From Multifurca ochricompacta (lineage: Eukaryota; Basidiomycota; Agaricomycetes; Russulales; Russulaceae): 64,000 nucleotides of DNA. Under the pieces are notes generated by a model. The model did no database searches and had not been told where the DNA came from. It saw nothing but the letters and a program-made list of their open reading frames with translations. Positions 1 to 12,599 of this stretch are shown one piece after another. Both the position numbers and the translations under genes were made by a program. The DNA lies in the NCBI GenBank assembly GCA_022496185.1, contig WTXG01000006.1, positions 682,001-746,000 of the forward strand, read 5' to 3'. How positions within the stretch are numbered: position 1 is the first letter of the stretch; each line of letters opens with the position of its first letter.

Positions 1-3000
1 TGCTTACCTTGAGATAAACCCTCTCGTCTGTCTCGATGGTGTCAATGGTGGCCAACCCACGATCCACTACCTCGACATGGCAGCTAAGCTCGATCAGACC
101 GCTGACTCCATTTGTGGGCCCAAATGGGCGATAGCCCGTGATCTCACTATATACGAGACTGGCTCTTCTCAATCAGTGGCCCAAGGCAGATCCGTCTCTG
201 CTGATCGTGGACCTCCAATGGTAAGACTTCCATCTGACAGCTGGCGTGTTCCGGTATAGTCTAAGGATATATGCTCCAGGTCTGGCCAGCGCCCTTCGGT
301 CGTGACCTCACAAAGGAGGAGGCGTACATTCAGAAGCTTGACGCCTCCACGGGTGCTTCGCTTAAGCTCACCGTCCTCAATCCTGAAGGCCGTATATGGA
401 CAATGGTTGCAGGAGGTGGTGCCTCGGTCGTCTATTCCGATGCCATTGCTGCTCATGGCTTCGCTCATGAGCTTGCCAACTACGGAGAGTATTCTGGCGC
501 GCCCACAGAAGGTCAGACCTATGAATATGCAAAGACCATCGGTGAGTACAGTATTCTCCATCGTTTTCCTGTTGCCTGACATTTTCCCAGTCGACCTGAT
601 CACTCGCGGTAAGCCGCATCCTCAGGGCAAAATTCTCATTATCGGTGGTGGCATCGCCAACTTCACCAATGTTGCGGCGACTTTCAAGGGCATCATCCGC
701 GCTCTCAAGGAGTACAAAACTCCCTTGATCAACCACGGAGTACGCATTTATGTGCGTCGTGGTGGACCTAACTACCAGGAAGGCTGAAGGCGATGCGCTT
801 GCTCGGAGAATCGCTTGGTGTCCCAATCAAGGTTTATGGTCCTGAGACGCATATCACCGAGATCGTTCCTCTTGCTCTCGGCGTGAAGCGCGAGACCAAG
901 TCGACTGCTCCGTCCGTTCCCCCGACTTCACCTCCTTCTCCTACGCCTTCAAAGGCAGCCGCGCCTCCGGACTCGCCTGCAGTGGGCACTATTCGACCCG
1001 ATGGCGGTCGTTCACAACCCAACGATCATATTGTACGTTTCGAAACCACCTCTGGCCAGAGCCGTCCTTCGTACCGCCCCTTCGACGCAACGACTCGCTC
1101 ATTTGTGTACGGTCTGCAACCCCGTGCTATCCAAGGCATGTAGATTTCGATTACTCCTGCGGGCGCGACATTCCTTCGGTTGCTGCCATGATCTATCCTT
1201 TCGGAGGTCACCACATTCAGAAGTTCTACTGGGGCACGAAGGAGACGCTCCTTCCCGTTTATACGTCCGTGGATGAAGCCGTAAAAAAGCACCCTGACGT
1301 GGACGTTGTCGTGAACTTCGCCTCTTCACGCTCTGTCTATTCCAGTACGCTCGAAATTCTCACCTATCCCCAGATCAAGGCCATCGCCATCATTGCGGAA
1401 GGTGTTCCAGAGCGTCACGCTCGCGAGATTCTCCACATTGCGCAATCGAAAGGTGCTCTCATCATTGGTCCCGCTACGGTCGGAGGAATCAAGCCTGGCT
1501 GCTTCAAGATCGGAAATTCAGGCGGTATGATGGATAACATCATCGCATCCAAGCTCTACCGCCCAGGCTCCGTCGGTTACGTTTCCAAGTCCGGTGGCAT
1601 GTCGAACGAGCTGAACAACATACTTTCCCTATACACGAATGGTACATACGAAGGTATCGCTATTGGCGGCGACCGCTACCCTGGATCTACGTTCATCGAC
1701 CACTTGATCCGCTATGAGCAAGACCCGGAGTGCAAGATGCTTGTTTTGCTCGGTGAAGTTGGTGGTATTGAGGAGTATCGTGTCATCGAAGCCGTCAAGG
1801 ATGGAAGAATCACAAAGCCAATTGTTGCATGGGCCATCGGCACCTGTGCAAAGATGTTTACGACGGAAGTTCAGTTCGGACACGCCGGCTCGCTCGCAAA
1901 CTCGGATACGGAAACTGCAGATGCTAAGAACCGTGCAATGCGTGCAGCGGGCTTCATTGTCCCTGAGACATTCGAGGACCTACCTCAAGTGCTAAAGGAC
2001 ACCTATGACGGCCTCGTGAACAAAGGCGTCATCAAACCCGCCGTTGACCGTGACCCACCCGTTATTCCTATGGACTACAAGTGGGCACAGGAACTCGGCC
2101 TCATCCGGAAGCCCGCCGCATTTATCTCAACAATCTCAGACGAGCGGGGACAGGAGTTGATTTACGCTGGTATGCGCATCTCGGATGTGTTCAGGGAGGA
2201 CATTGGCCTCGGGGGTGTCGTTAGTTTGCTCTGGTTCAAGCGCCGCCTCCCGCAGTGGGCGACCAAATTCATCGAAATGGTTCTCATGCTTACGGCTGAC
2301 CACGGACCCGCCGTCTCTGGGTAAGACGCCTGATCTCACATCCTCCTACCCATGCTGATGTGTCCAACAGGGCAATGAACACAATCGTCGCGACGCGCGC
2401 GGGCAAGGATCTTATTTCTTCCCTTGCATCCGGCCTCCTCACCATTGGTAGCCGCTTCGGTGGCGCCCTCGACGAAGCCGCCTCCATGTTCTCCGGTGCC
2501 CGGGATACCGGTCTCACTCCCCGCGAGTTTGTCGACCAATCAAGGAAGGCGAACAAGCTAAGTGCGTCCAGTGTATTTTAGGAACAACGTGTCCGTGTAC
2601 TGACGAAAACTGTAGTCTCCGGTATCGGCCACAAGATCAAGAGCGTCAACAACCCTGATCTGCGCGTCGAGCTTGTAAAGGAATATGTGCGAAAGCACTT
2701 CCCTAGTCACTCACTACTCGACTACGCTCTTGCGGTTGAAAAGGTGACGACAGCCAAGAAGGACACGCTTATCCTCAATGTCGACGGATGCATTGCTGTT
2801 TGTTTTGTTGATTTGCTGCGTGACTCGGGTGCATTCGCTCGTGAAGAGGCGGAGGAATACATCAAGATCGGAACCCTCAATGGCCTCTTTGTCCTGGGTC
2901 GTTCAATCGGTTTCATCGGTCACCACCTTGATCAGAAGCGCCTCCGTGCCCCGTTGTACCGCCATCCTGCGGATGACATCTTCATCAACATAGCGGACGT

Positions 3001-3031
3001 GTCGCAGCCGCGTGTGCTAGGTCGCATCTGA
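1..3031 (+). CDS. ATP-citrate lyase (3' part; gene starts before the window)
   Basis: This cytosolic enzyme cleaves citrate with ATP and CoA to acetyl-CoA and oxaloacetate. About 939 residues are visible, opening at the grasp-domain motif YLEINPLV (codon at base 2). They continue through GPPM/WPAPFGR, the CoA-binding [11 protein letters not shown], the citrate-synthase-like part with [10 protein letters not shown], and the C-terminal [13 protein letters not shown]. The full-length animal and basidiomycete enzyme is about 1,100 residues, so some 150-200 N-terminal residues lie upstream. Exons are <1-220, 280-541, 591-2320, 2371-2561 and 2616-3031; all introns are 49-59 nt with GT-AG ends. Two single-base losses break the third exon: near 783 (GGCTGA where GGCCTGA keeps PNYQEGLKAMRLL open) and near 1141 (ATGTAG where ATGTTAG gives MLDFDY). 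Adding both makes the exon sum divisible by three. I infer sequencing errors, since the protein is otherwise intact. Confidence 0.95.
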
Positions 3032-3316
3032 GCATATTGGGGTCTATTGAAAAGTTGTGCTGTTGTATTGGTAAAAGGACCCGCGGGTTCTTTACTCTAA
3101 TTGTGCGATATGATATACTACGCCCTGTTTCATGAATCATCATTTCTTTGCTCTCTCATCGAATTGCAAGGTTACTGCAACATTTAACTCATGACAAAGT
3201 CGAAAGGGTATCGAGCCTGATTATTATTTATTTGGATGATTATGCAAACCGTTAAAGGGCGGCCACTGCCTTCGTAATGTAAAATCTATAGTCCATATTG
3301 CTCCCGCTGCTACCAG

Positions 3317-4921
3317 TCAGGAAGAGCTTCTTCCCATTGCTGACTCTACATCACTACCATCACTCATGGAGGTTTCAAGTGAGATACGTGTGGTAATGAT
3401 GACACTTGTCACCGGTTCAAAGGAAGAACTCGATGTATCCGATTCAGGCATCGCAGCCTCGTACAGGTTAAGGACGAGGCGTGAGCACAACATCACAGAA
3501 ATGCTAGTTAAAAATAAAATTAAAAAAAAGGAACGTAAGCCTTCTTCAGAATATGAACTGGGCATTACGGACCAGCTGGCGGGCGTTGAGAAGGCACCCT
3601 TGAGTGTGGGCTGGCCTCAGGTAATCCAATCAGCTCGAATACGATACAGATACAGCATGGGTGTTCTGCTCTTACCCCGGAGAACTGAACGACCTGAGTC
3701 AGTCTAGAATAGATTGGCCAGAAAAAAAAAAGGGAACGTGCATAGAAAGTGAAAATGTTTGCGAGATTTGCAAAGGCCATTACGCTGAGGCAGTAGCAAT
3801 TCCGTCAGAAGGAAGACCTTTCTCCATAAAGCCGAACTCACGCAAAATAGAGCGCGCCTTGGAAACTGTTCAGTGAGATTACCATTCTGTGGATGCAGCT
3901 CGGCTTTTTTACTTACCGTCACGTAGAAATATATCCAACAATCCCATCCCGGTGAAACTTGTCGCCACGCTGTGCAACTTGCGCAGCCTGAGAGTCCTTC
4001 CGACCGTCAGAGCGAAGATCAGAGCGTCGAATAACGCCTGAGCCTCCCACGCAACAGCAATACCTGTATACATGGGTTCCAAGGGTTTTGCCACCCATCA
4101 ATAAATAAGACTTACGAATGCCGCTATTTTGGAGAGCGTAAGAAGGAGGATGGAAGAATGATATCACAGTGAAGGACGCACGACGCTTCTGGCACCAATA
4201 ATGGCATCCATCTACACCGCGGATAAGGGTGCTGTGTTGACCGACAAGTGACCACTTGTGTAAAATAAACAGTTAGACATAGGCGATATACGTTTTGCTT
4301 TAAAAAGGAGGGCAAGGCTCACGCAGCTGATACAGATTAGCACGACACCGAAGCTTATAACACATGCGATAATACGGCGGGAGCTATGATACAGTGCGAC
4401 TATACGAGTGGCGAGAGTTACTGGCCAAAAAAATTAGGAGTCCTAGGGACCGGAGACTGCCCAGAGGTGATGAGAAAACACACCGGAAACAATCACTTGG
4501 CTCAGAACTAACAAAGCTTGGCGAGCATAAGCGACGGCGCTACAACTAAGAGGAGCCAAGCTCAGTCTTTTGTTGACTCCCAATATCGGTAATAAAGGAC
4601 AGACCTCTGTGAGGGAGAGAAGTCAAGTTGAGATATTAAAACAAAGTCTGCGTTTTGGTCATCATCCTACCTCTACTGAGTTGGTAAGATTGGAGAAAAA
4701 GATTACAGAGACTGCAATGTTCCCCAAGAAGGCCGTATAACGGTTTAAGAGAAACAAAAATGTATTTGGTGAGATAGCTTGAGACCAGATGTGAGATACT
4801 TCGGCAGGTAGTGTTAAGATATGGTCATAATAGAGGAGCGCTACAATGCGAATACCGTTTCGTCAAGGGTGGACCCATACGTGAAACTTGCGTGCGACTC
4901 ACAGATGGCGGCAACTTGCAT
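3317..4921 (-). CDS. DUF6533-family multipass membrane protein, copy 1
   Basis: This is a basidiomycete family of unknown function with about seven membrane segments. On the minus strand the N-terminal DUF6533 signature is clear: MQVAAI then, after an intron, LLYYDHILTLPAEVSHIW and LNRYTAFLGNIA (about 4920-4700). Next come a hydrophobic segment with VISFGVVLICIS (about 4380-4310) and the conserved GIAVAWEAQALFDALIFALT followed by LLDIFLRDG (about 4070-3920). The C-terminal family motif is TSISVMLCSRLVLNLYEA (about 3510-3450), and then a polar Ser-rich tail runs to the stop at 3317. The gene is split into many short exons, not all of whose junctions I could place. The start at 4921 is the ATG nearest the signature; an upstream exon is possible. 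The family match is strong, the exact model approximate. Confidence 0.78.
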
Positions 4922-6367
4922 ATAAGAATGAGTGGAGCTATTGGAAGCGTGTCAGTGAGTCAGGATCAGGATTAGATGTGCAAAAGCTCGCACATAGCAC
5001 CCAAGTCACTCAAGTCAACCGGAAGCGAGTTAATGAATGTACTTCGTTCCTTGATCATTAGTGCGAGCTATCAGTTTGTAATTTGGGAGGGGAGGGGGGG
5101 TGGTTTTTTTGTACATATATAGCTTCGCTTTTTGTTTTTCTTATATCCTGCGTATACGCATCTACTTGGAAACTGCTAGGCACATTTGAGACTCGTTTTG
5201 GACAATCGATAGCCATGCATATTACAACCAACATATGTCAGTCCCAGATTACGGTCGTGAGCGACCTTGACGACGAAATAAGCAAGTTTGTAATGAAGCT
5301 GGACAGGAAGATGGCGGGCTCCAGGCATGCGACGTTGCCAGTCAACGAATGCAATCAGTGGAGCCTAGCTAAGATACTGTACTGCCGACACCTGAGAACC
5401 ATCAATGCATCCACATCACGATCAATGTCAAGATAGAAACCATGCCGAGGCTGTGTAGTACAATAGGTGCTGTGCCGTCAGGCGCTGGTGGCAACATGTG
5501 AAAGTTCGCTTCCAGGACTTCCCAAGCATGAAGAGACCAAATCCAAGGTTTCTAAGGTTGAGAGTAATTAAAATTTCACGAAAACGAGAATACGTGTCGG
5601 ATCCAAAATTTCAACTTTTGTGACAGAGGAAATTGGACTATGGTTGGTTAGAGGAGTGAGGGCACTGCATTGTTTATTTCATTGGACCGCAAATTGGTTA
5701 ACGTAATGATATGCTAGCCGCAGCTGTGGGCGTAGGTGTGATCGAATAATAAAATCAAGAAATCGTGTCCATGAGGTAAGTATTCGGGTTGTATCTGGAA
5801 AGGTATGCTAGGAGATTTCGGGGTGACATGTTCAATTGACTTTGAGACAAGTCGCAGTTCGAGGTTGGGCGTGTGTCACCTGTTCCATTTCGCGGCGAAG
5901 GTGATCTCACCTCTTCCGGTGGTTGTTCATCACAAATTTTTTTGCAAAGCATGCTGTCTGTGAGAGGATATGAGGACAACGTCTAGTGGTCCAGATTGGG
6001 GTATTTGGCTTCTCATTTCATAGTGGTGCAACCATTTGGACTCCTTTGAGGCCTTGATGTCAGCACTTGTACTCACAACGCAAACGCTAATGGTGTTGAA
6101 GGTGAGGGTGAGTGACTCTTGATACCTGGATATGATATATATTATATGATAGATGATAGATATGTATGATGATGATGAATGATATATGATGAGATGATAA
6201 TGATATGATTTGGCGAGATTATCTCTCCGATTCGGTAACAGCCGAAGGATGCATATATGTCCCCCTCACTCTCCCTCTCTCACCTCTCACTCTCACTCTT
6301 CACCCTCATCCTCACAGTGGTTTCATCCCCCATCTCTTGATCTCATTTATCCAACTTCTCAATAATC
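4922..6367. other. Intergenic stretch without a recognisable gene
   Basis: This lies between the divergent DUF6533 copy 1 and cyclophilin. It has a poly-G/T stretch near 5090-5110 and an AT-rich GATA-type repeat at about 6128-6211. A pyrimidine-rich tract at 6260-6310 sits just before the cyclophilin start and probably forms its promoter. The open frames at 5083-5436 and 5755-5979 show no family motif or splice structure. Confidence 0.6.
6128..6211. repeat. Imperfect GATA/TGATGA microsatellite
   Basis: This is a run of TGATA, TGATGA and ATATGAT units about 160 bp upstream of the cyclophilin start codon. It is degenerate, with no single clean period. It may affect promoter structure, but nothing in the sequence proves that. 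Confidence 0.7.
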
Positions 6368-7054
6368 ATGTCCAACGTCTTTGTACGTTCCGTTCACCAC
6401 CCTATTAGCATGCTTAACCTTCGTCCTCATTTCCCCTCCCTTCCCCCTAAATTTTCACCTGTAGTTTGATGTCACTATCGGCAACGCACCCAAACCCTCT
6501 GGGCGAATTGTTTTCAAGCTTTATGACGATGTCGTCCCCAAGACGGCAAGGAACTTCCGAGAGCTTGCCACAGGCCAGAACGGCTACGGTTATCAGGGAT
6601 CTTCTTTCCACCGTGTGATCCCTCAATTCATGCTGCAAGGTGGTGATTTCACCCGTCACAACGGTACTGGTGGCAAGTCCATCTACGGCGAGAAGTTTGC
6701 GGGTAGGTGTCCAATAAAAATATTTCGGGCTTGTGCAATAATCCTTTTTTTTACAGACGAGAACTTCCAGCTGAAGCACACTAAGCCTGGCCTTCTCTCC
6801 ATGGCCAATGCTGGTCCCAACACCAATGGTTCTCAATTCTTCGTCACTACCGTGGTGACGTCCTGGCTCGATGGCAAGCATGTCGTTTTCGGTAAGTGCA
6901 AACTGCGTGCTTTGTAGAAGAAATCGCATCTCAATTCTCTTTGTTAGGTGAGGTTATTGAAGGCTTTGAGATCGTCAAGGCGATTGAGAATGAGGGCTCT
7001 CAGTCGGGTACAACCAAGAAGAAAATTGTCATTACAAATTCAGGTACTGTTTAA
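6368..7054 (+). CDS. Cyclophilin A, peptidyl-prolyl cis-trans isomerase
   Basis: This cytosolic prolyl isomerase is the usual target of cyclosporin A. The 164-residue product is the standard single-domain length. It carries the catalytic and drug-binding residues in [16 protein letters not shown] (Arg, Phe, Gln), then [14 protein letters not shown] and W in [11 protein letters not shown]. Exons are 6368-6382 (only five codons, MSNVF), 6465-6702, 6757-6891 and 6948-7054, with introns of 82, 54 and 56 nt. The start is the ATG after a pyrimidine-rich leader. All junctions keep frame, so this gene is free of the single-base losses seen elsewhere in the window. There is no signal peptide or organelle extension. 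Confidence 0.97.
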
Positions 7055-7300
7055 AAGAAGACCCGCAAACATGGGTATCTCTGCCAACTGCTTGTATTGT
7101 GTTTGGAGAAGAAGAATGAAATGAAATGATTTATTAGTGTACCGATATAATCTTATCGATGGTTGACGTCAAGGGTACAAAGAATCATACCGCACGTGCG
7201 ACATTAATTGATGGTCTCCACGCTCCCCCACGCGTACATCAGAATCCAAATCCAATGGCCTTGAAAAGGGAACTCAAAGTTCCAGAACTCTTCGTACTTG

Positions 7301-8205
7301 TCACTTCCTCATAATCATACATAATCTCACGGAACCATTCTTCGACCAGCCTACAACTTCATCAACCTCTTCGCCATCCCCACTTGCGTCTGTACGCCAC
7401 TTGCCATCGCTGGGTCGTTCACCGATGAAATAAGTATGAGTCCCGTTGAGATTAGACAGAGGCGAGACGCAGGTTGCGAGCGTGGGCGAAAGGACCACTC
7501 GACCATTGTCAGTGTGAAGTGTGAGTTGCCCACGGAAAGAGCGCGGGATTGTGATCGCGACCGAGCCATTCTGTGCTCTGGCCTCGATGCTGAGGAAGGG
7601 ACGAGGCTCGACTGTTAACGGGTGAACATGCTATCCAAGGATCAGTTTAGTAAGGAAAACTATGTAAAGTGATGACCTCGTGTTCGTACCACGATCGCTC
7701 TGACGGCGCCGTTGTGACTGCGAAACTGGAGGCGCACACGTTCACCTATAGCTTTATTTGTATGCACCCCAGCATGCACGGTGTGTGGATGAAGCACCCA
7801 GACCTCTCCGGAGACAGAACCATTGTGCGAGTCCAGCGTTAAATTTGAAACGGCAGAGTCCTCTGCCCTCACCGGCAGTGCTGATAATAAGGGTCGAGAG
7901 ATGCTCATATCAAGGAGGACTTTTTGCGTTATAGAATGATTCTGTTCCTTGACATGCAGATAATTCGTCGGTGCAAGGTCTGGAGGGTGATTGGAAGGTG
8001 GCGTAGGGTTGAGGGATGAGCCTTGGAGAAGAGGGCTATATGGCGGAGGGCTCTCCTCCGCAGCTGGTAAATGCTGAGAAGGTCGGTCAAAGCGTCTATG
8101 ATCATGTTTTTTTCTGTTTTGTTTTTTAGAATGATTTACCTTGTCAGGGGAGGAAACCACCTCATCGTGACGAAGTGGTTTATCGTCAGAGTTTGGTAAG
8201 ATCAT
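7301..8205 (-). CDS. DUF7330-like basidiomycete protein
   Basis: Function is unknown. There are two exons, 8205-7690 and 7630-7301, with a 59-nt intron, giving 281 residues. The N-terminal third is polar and proline-rich (PPPYSPLLQ). The signature PTNYLHVKEQNHSI follows, and then a series of beta-repeat-like segments each ending in a small Gly/Asn turn (SHNGSV, SHNGAV, AQNGSV, TDNGRV, SKNGSV). This pattern and the ITIPRSFRGQL block are what I recall of DUF7330. The frame stays open upstream to 8322, so a longer N-terminus is possible; I chose the ATG giving MILPNSDD. It lies convergent with cyclophilin, about 250 bp from its stop. The assignment to the family is from memory of its pattern. 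Confidence 0.72.
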
Positions 8206-9231
8206 GATGATGGTGAGTTCTTGGGCCTCATATTCATATTGGGGAGGTGGCGATGAGGATGAGGCTGCGAGCTCGAGAGATACAAAACAGGCACGTGATG
8301 TGTGGGGCCACAGAGTGTCCAAACACTTGTCTGGCGATCCTCAGCCTCGACCACATCCGTCTAATATCGCCGGTCAACCTCCACGTCATTTTTGGCCCCA
8401 ATGCGGCTGACCCGACCAACTGTGACACCCTCCTGATAATGAGGGGACTGCCAAAACCATAATACTGTAACACCCTTTATATATTTGTAAGCTCTGTACA
8501 CAGATGTGCGCCCATTCGATTCGAAACATGACAATAGGTGACGTGCGGTAATCAACTGGCATTGCAATGTTAGGATTCCGAGATAAGAACCCCTATAGTA
8601 CTGGCAAAAGTAACACTCTAACCCTTCAGATGCCGCGAGGTCTTGGCATTCCGTATGGCGAGTTGCTCATAGAAGAGGATAGGCGCTATCAAGCACTGTA
8701 TGGCTATCCCCAATGTTGGGCATGTCCAATAACCTGCAGCCTAGGCGCTTACAACATGAGTAGCACAAGGGTAGAAAAGCGCTTGTAAGTAGAAACGTGG
8801 AGGTTTCATGGCTGAAAATGACTAGATTAGCAGCGCCAAGTCGGGCACAGCAGAAGAGGGGCCTCATGTAATTCCCCGGGTGCCCGGGTGAGAATAATAT
8901 CATGGGGTGTATGTCTCGCTCGAGAAATTGAAGCATTGATCGCCATCGTCACCAAATGGCCTGGAATAGAACGAGATTCGGACAAGCTAATCAGCTCTTT
9001 GGTGCGTTGCCGAGGCAGCAAGCGGTCAAAGATAAAGGAGAGCTTCTTTGTGGCCTTAGGTTCTTGAGACGGTATCTCAAACCTCCACTAACTCTGACAC
9101 CGCCCGAGTTGATGAGGTTTCCATAAGGAATGAAATCCTCGCGTTATGTCCTTTGCATAAAAGGGCATGAGTTTGCTCCTAATCATGGTCTTCCCATCAC
9201 CTCACATCTCACATCTCTTCTCCCTTCCAAC
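8206..9231. other. Divergent intergenic region, no gene seen
   Basis: This separates the DUF7330-like gene (-) from the PLAC8 gene (+). Short open frames occur on both strands, but none carries a recognisable motif. The last 100 bp, with pyrimidine-rich blocks, is the likely PLAC8 promoter and leader. Confidence 0.5.
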
Positions 9232-9893
9232 ATGTCCGATACAGATCAGAAACTGGTCAGCTCCCAGCCTCAGGTATTTCCTTACCCAACCTCCTCGAAT
9301 GCAACATACCTTGATAACCCGTATCAACAACCTTTTCCCTTTCTTGAAAAAGGCCACTGCTTCCATGTCAGCAGGTGGTGGCAACAAGAACACTCTGAAT
9401 CGCGAAGTCGGAGTGGACGGGAAACGTGACTGGAGCTTCGGCCTGTTCGACTGCTTCTCTGAGTGTGGCCTTTGTATGTAGAGTGATCAGCCTTTTGTGT
9501 ATTATTGACCCCATTTCTCTGGCCTGGCAGGCTGCTGGGCCACGTGGTGCCCCTGTGTTGTCTATGGCAAGAACAAGGAGCGTCTCCGAAATCTGCAGGA
9601 CCAAGGCGTCCCCCTCCCAGGTGGAGGCGAAAGGCACACCGATGACTGCTGCGTTTACGGCGCCCTGAATTTCCCTGGCTATGGTTGGGTCTTGCAGGTA
9701 TGTTGGATGGTGACTTGTCGGAGGTGGATTCGTCTGACTTGTCGTTCAGATTAGTACACGTGCCGACATCCGCAACCGCTACGGCATTCGTGGCGACGGC
9801 AATGGGGATTGCTTTGCCTCTGGTTGTTGCACTCCGTGTGCCCTCACGCAAGAACGTAGAGAGATTGAGCTGGAGGAAAAGAGCTTCTACTGA
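9232..9893 (+). CDS. PLAC8-family cysteine-rich protein
   Basis: This is a small membrane-associated protein; fungal and plant relatives affect cell size and metal (Cd, Zn) resistance. Exons 9232-9273, 9353-9473, 9531-9697 and 9750-9893 give 157 residues. The diagnostic features are GKRDWSFGLFDCFSECGLC, then CCWATWCPCVVYGK, a hydrophobic middle, and RYGIRGD with CFASGCCTPCALTQEREEIE at the end. These match the PLAC8 core CCxxxxCPCxxxG and the CxxCxxxQExxE tail. The first junction uses a weak AAAAAG acceptor at 9352; the nearby stronger CAG sites would leave the wrong frame. I am sure of the family and less sure of the first 20 residues. Confidence 0.88.
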
Positions 9894-11782
9894 GGTGTTA
9901 CGGGATAGCTCTAAGAACCTACTAGATTACCTTTGCCTAGATAAAGTCAAACGAACGCCAGCGGAAGGATCTTTCAACTCTCGTCTTGGGCTATCCCCCT
10001 TCTGGGTATGCCATTGCATTTGGGCGCTTTGATGGACCAACGCACGTGGTTGGTCATGGCTGCTATTGTGCAGTGCCTCTACCTCTGGAACAGAGCGTCA
10101 TTTCGTAACCCTATGGTCCTAAGAGTCCAGCCCTTGCGTAATCAAATACCAATGGTGATGTCAACGGGAGAGGATATATTTATAGGCCCCTGAGGAGGTC
10201 ACGGGGGGGGGGGGTGTCTAAAAGCTGTGAGCCACACGAAACCGTTGATTTTGGGAATCTTGCATGGAAAAGTCTCGTGGCCAGTATCCGTCGGCAGTAA
10301 ACAGCCTAGGCCAAGACACAACAAAGATGGGTCTCAAGATGCCTGTGATACCACGGTCACAGTCAACGGCAGCGTGCACAGGTCATAACCCACCAGTACT
10401 TTGAGAGGCCCTCACAACATCCAGGGGAGTCAGCGAGCCATCAAGGACCCATGACATAACATTTAGAGGACTCCGGCTATGTGTACCTTGCCCATGGAGG
10501 CACCTCCAACAGTGGGGAAACTGGCGCTGCCGCGTTGCGTTTTGGGGGCAGCACGTTGTTGTATATGCCGGTGAGGACAGAAGAAAGTACTCTGGGATGG
10601 GGGGGGGGGGGGGTTGCTTTCTGCTTTTCCTCTGTGCGCTTTGGTAGAGTAGAGCACGGCTATGATGTGATATAGCACGGGAATGGACCTAAAGAACGCG
10701 ATGCAGGGGGGGGGAGGGGTCTATTCGGGGCAGTGTAGCTAAGCAAGAGTATCCGAGTGGACATCAGATAGACAGCGCTTCGAGTGCCTAATGCACGTCC
10801 ACGCTCGCTGGAATGTTTATTAGAGTGTATCTGGTTGTCTCCTTGGGACGTCCACAAGCTAGGCGTGGTGCGTTGTCGACCTTGCGGAAATGGCACAGGA
10901 TAGGCATTTTAGTGGGGCGTGTTCCATCCCTAGCTGGAATGACAGACTGGCGCTTTGTTTGGAGATATTAGGGTCTCCAACAAGCTCGATGACTTTCCTG
11001 GAGGGTAGTGTGGGCGTGCATTTCGTAGGTTAACATCCGGAGTTGTTCCAATCCCGAGCCCAGTCCATTCGTAGCGTTTTTTTTTTGGATTCGTCATTGT
11101 CATCACATGTCTCGTTTCGCGGGATTCGTATGCACCGGGGTGGGCTGTCCATAGTATGGGAATTATTTTGTCGCCTTCAGAAATTCTGCCGTGCCGTGAG
11201 ATCCTTTCCCGAGAATGCGAACCTGCGCTCATAGTGTACGATGCATATTGCTTCTTGACTCTCCACACCTATTGGGAGGTTTGGTTTGCCTTCTCTTGGG
11301 TTCTTGACTAAGTATCATACCCACGAGCTTGGTTTCATACATTGTGTACCATTTTGAGGTGAGCCATCCATGTATAACGCATATATTCCCCCTGGCGTGT
11401 AGGTCTGTGTGGATTGACGATTTTTTTATTTTGTCTTCGGTGTGCTGTCAAGTTATCAAAAGAGCCGAGACGACAGGAAGAATATCACCTGAACGGCCCG
11501 TGGGTTACCGGGTATCCAGGAAAGGAAAGGAAAGGAAAAAACGTTAACCTTAAACTAAGAATCTATTGCTACAAGTTAGCTTGCCAGCGAACTAATCTAC
11601 AGCATTGCAAGTAAATCGATACATGTTAGGGACATGATTTGGGTCAAAACGGTCGTGATGGGATCAACGAGTGTGGGTAAGGAAGGTGCATATGCATATG
11701 AAACACATAAGAATGTAAGAATGGAATGTAAGATGTGGTATATCGGGTATCCAGCTGTATCGTTAGAATTAGACAATGAACA
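9894..11782. other. Gene-poor stretch with poly-G runs
   Basis: I recognise no gene here. The region has three unusual G runs on the plus strand, at 10203-10214, 10599-10613 and about 10706-10719. The open frames at 10481-10675 (+) and 10930-11268 (-) lack family motifs and plausible splice partners. Downstream ends of the flanking transcripts must lie here. Confidence 0.55.
10599..10613 (+). repeat. Poly-G homopolymer run (15 G)
   Basis: This is the longest of three G runs inside one kilobase (12 G at 10203-10214 and a split run near 10706-10719). Clustered G tracts on one strand could form G-quadruplex structures, but the exact lengths are uncertain given the homopolymer errors seen in this assembly. 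Confidence 0.75.
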
Positions 11783-12298
11783 TCAAGCGGCGGTGGCAAC
11801 CATGAAGATCGTAACTGTAAGGGCGACGAGACACAAGAAAATGCAGGCCGCACAAAGACTAAGGCGTGCCCATATGAGTTCCGTGGCGCGTATACGGCGT
11901 AGGAGCGCGGCACGCTCAGCGGGAGATTTGTGAGGCTCCCAATTGGGCGGGTGGGTGAGAGGGATGAACAAGATGATGATCGAAAGAAACCAGAGAAGAG
12001 GAAAGACTGTTATGACGGGTCAGTAAAGTCACGTACTCAAGCAACTATAGAGAAGAAAAAGACCCACGGAATCCATACTTGAACAAGAATTTCGAGAGAA
12101 GGAAGGGTTTGCCGTCGTCGCAAGAACCTATATGTTCAGAGTACGAGGGAAGGTCTGCCTCATCGTCTTCACTGGAAAGGGGCGTTGGGGGAGGGTACTG
12201 GTAAGCAGGTGGGTTATCGTCGGACGGAAGGAGTACGCTAGGTGGGGGGGCCGGTCGTGGCGGGAGAAAACGGTTCCACGGGAAAGGGAGGGAGAAGT
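11783..12298 (-). CDS. Small membrane protein with FLFKYGFLFP motif (N-terminus unresolved)
   Basis: Function is unknown. Reading the minus strand, a proline-rich acidic N-terminal part (NPPAYQYPPPTPLSSEDDE, then LPSYSEHIG) leads to a block with KFLFKYGFLFPLLWFLSIII, a membrane segment. The linker PPNWEPHKSPAERAALLRR follows, and then a second hydrophobic segment up to the stop at 11783. A 61-nt intron (12007-12067) splits the FKYGF/LFPLLW block and its removal joins the frame exactly. Similar FKYGF...FWLxG proteins are common in Agaricomycetes, as I recall. The reading frame closes upstream at about 12315, so the true N-terminus must come from an upstream exon I could not place, perhaps starting near 12415 or 12541. 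Confidence 0.55.
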
Positions 12299-12599
12299 GA
12301 CAGTGAAGTAGTCGCTCACGGCACTACGTGTGGGAGTGGAATCAAAAGGAAGAGCCGAAATTGTGCCCCTGGCACAAGTACGAAGAACGGTTGGTTGAGG
12401 AAGATTGATGGGCATCCGATGGCCTGCAAAAGGAGAAGTGTGCAGACGTTGAGCTTCAGGGTCGGAAATGGAGTTGGAGTTGGAGTTGGGGAGGCGCGCG
12501 AAGCTGAAAAAGCACGAAGGTAACTCATTGCAGTGGACGTGGAATGATTAGGGCTTTTGTTTTCAGGTGAATGGATGAATGAAAAGGGAAACACAAAGA

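Noticed and set aside
5083..5436. Open frame of 117 codons with a hydrophobic start (MGGEGGWFFCTYIASLFVFL)
   Set aside because: It begins in a G/T-rich low-complexity stretch, shows no family motif and has no splice partners; the hydrophobic start follows from T-rich DNA.
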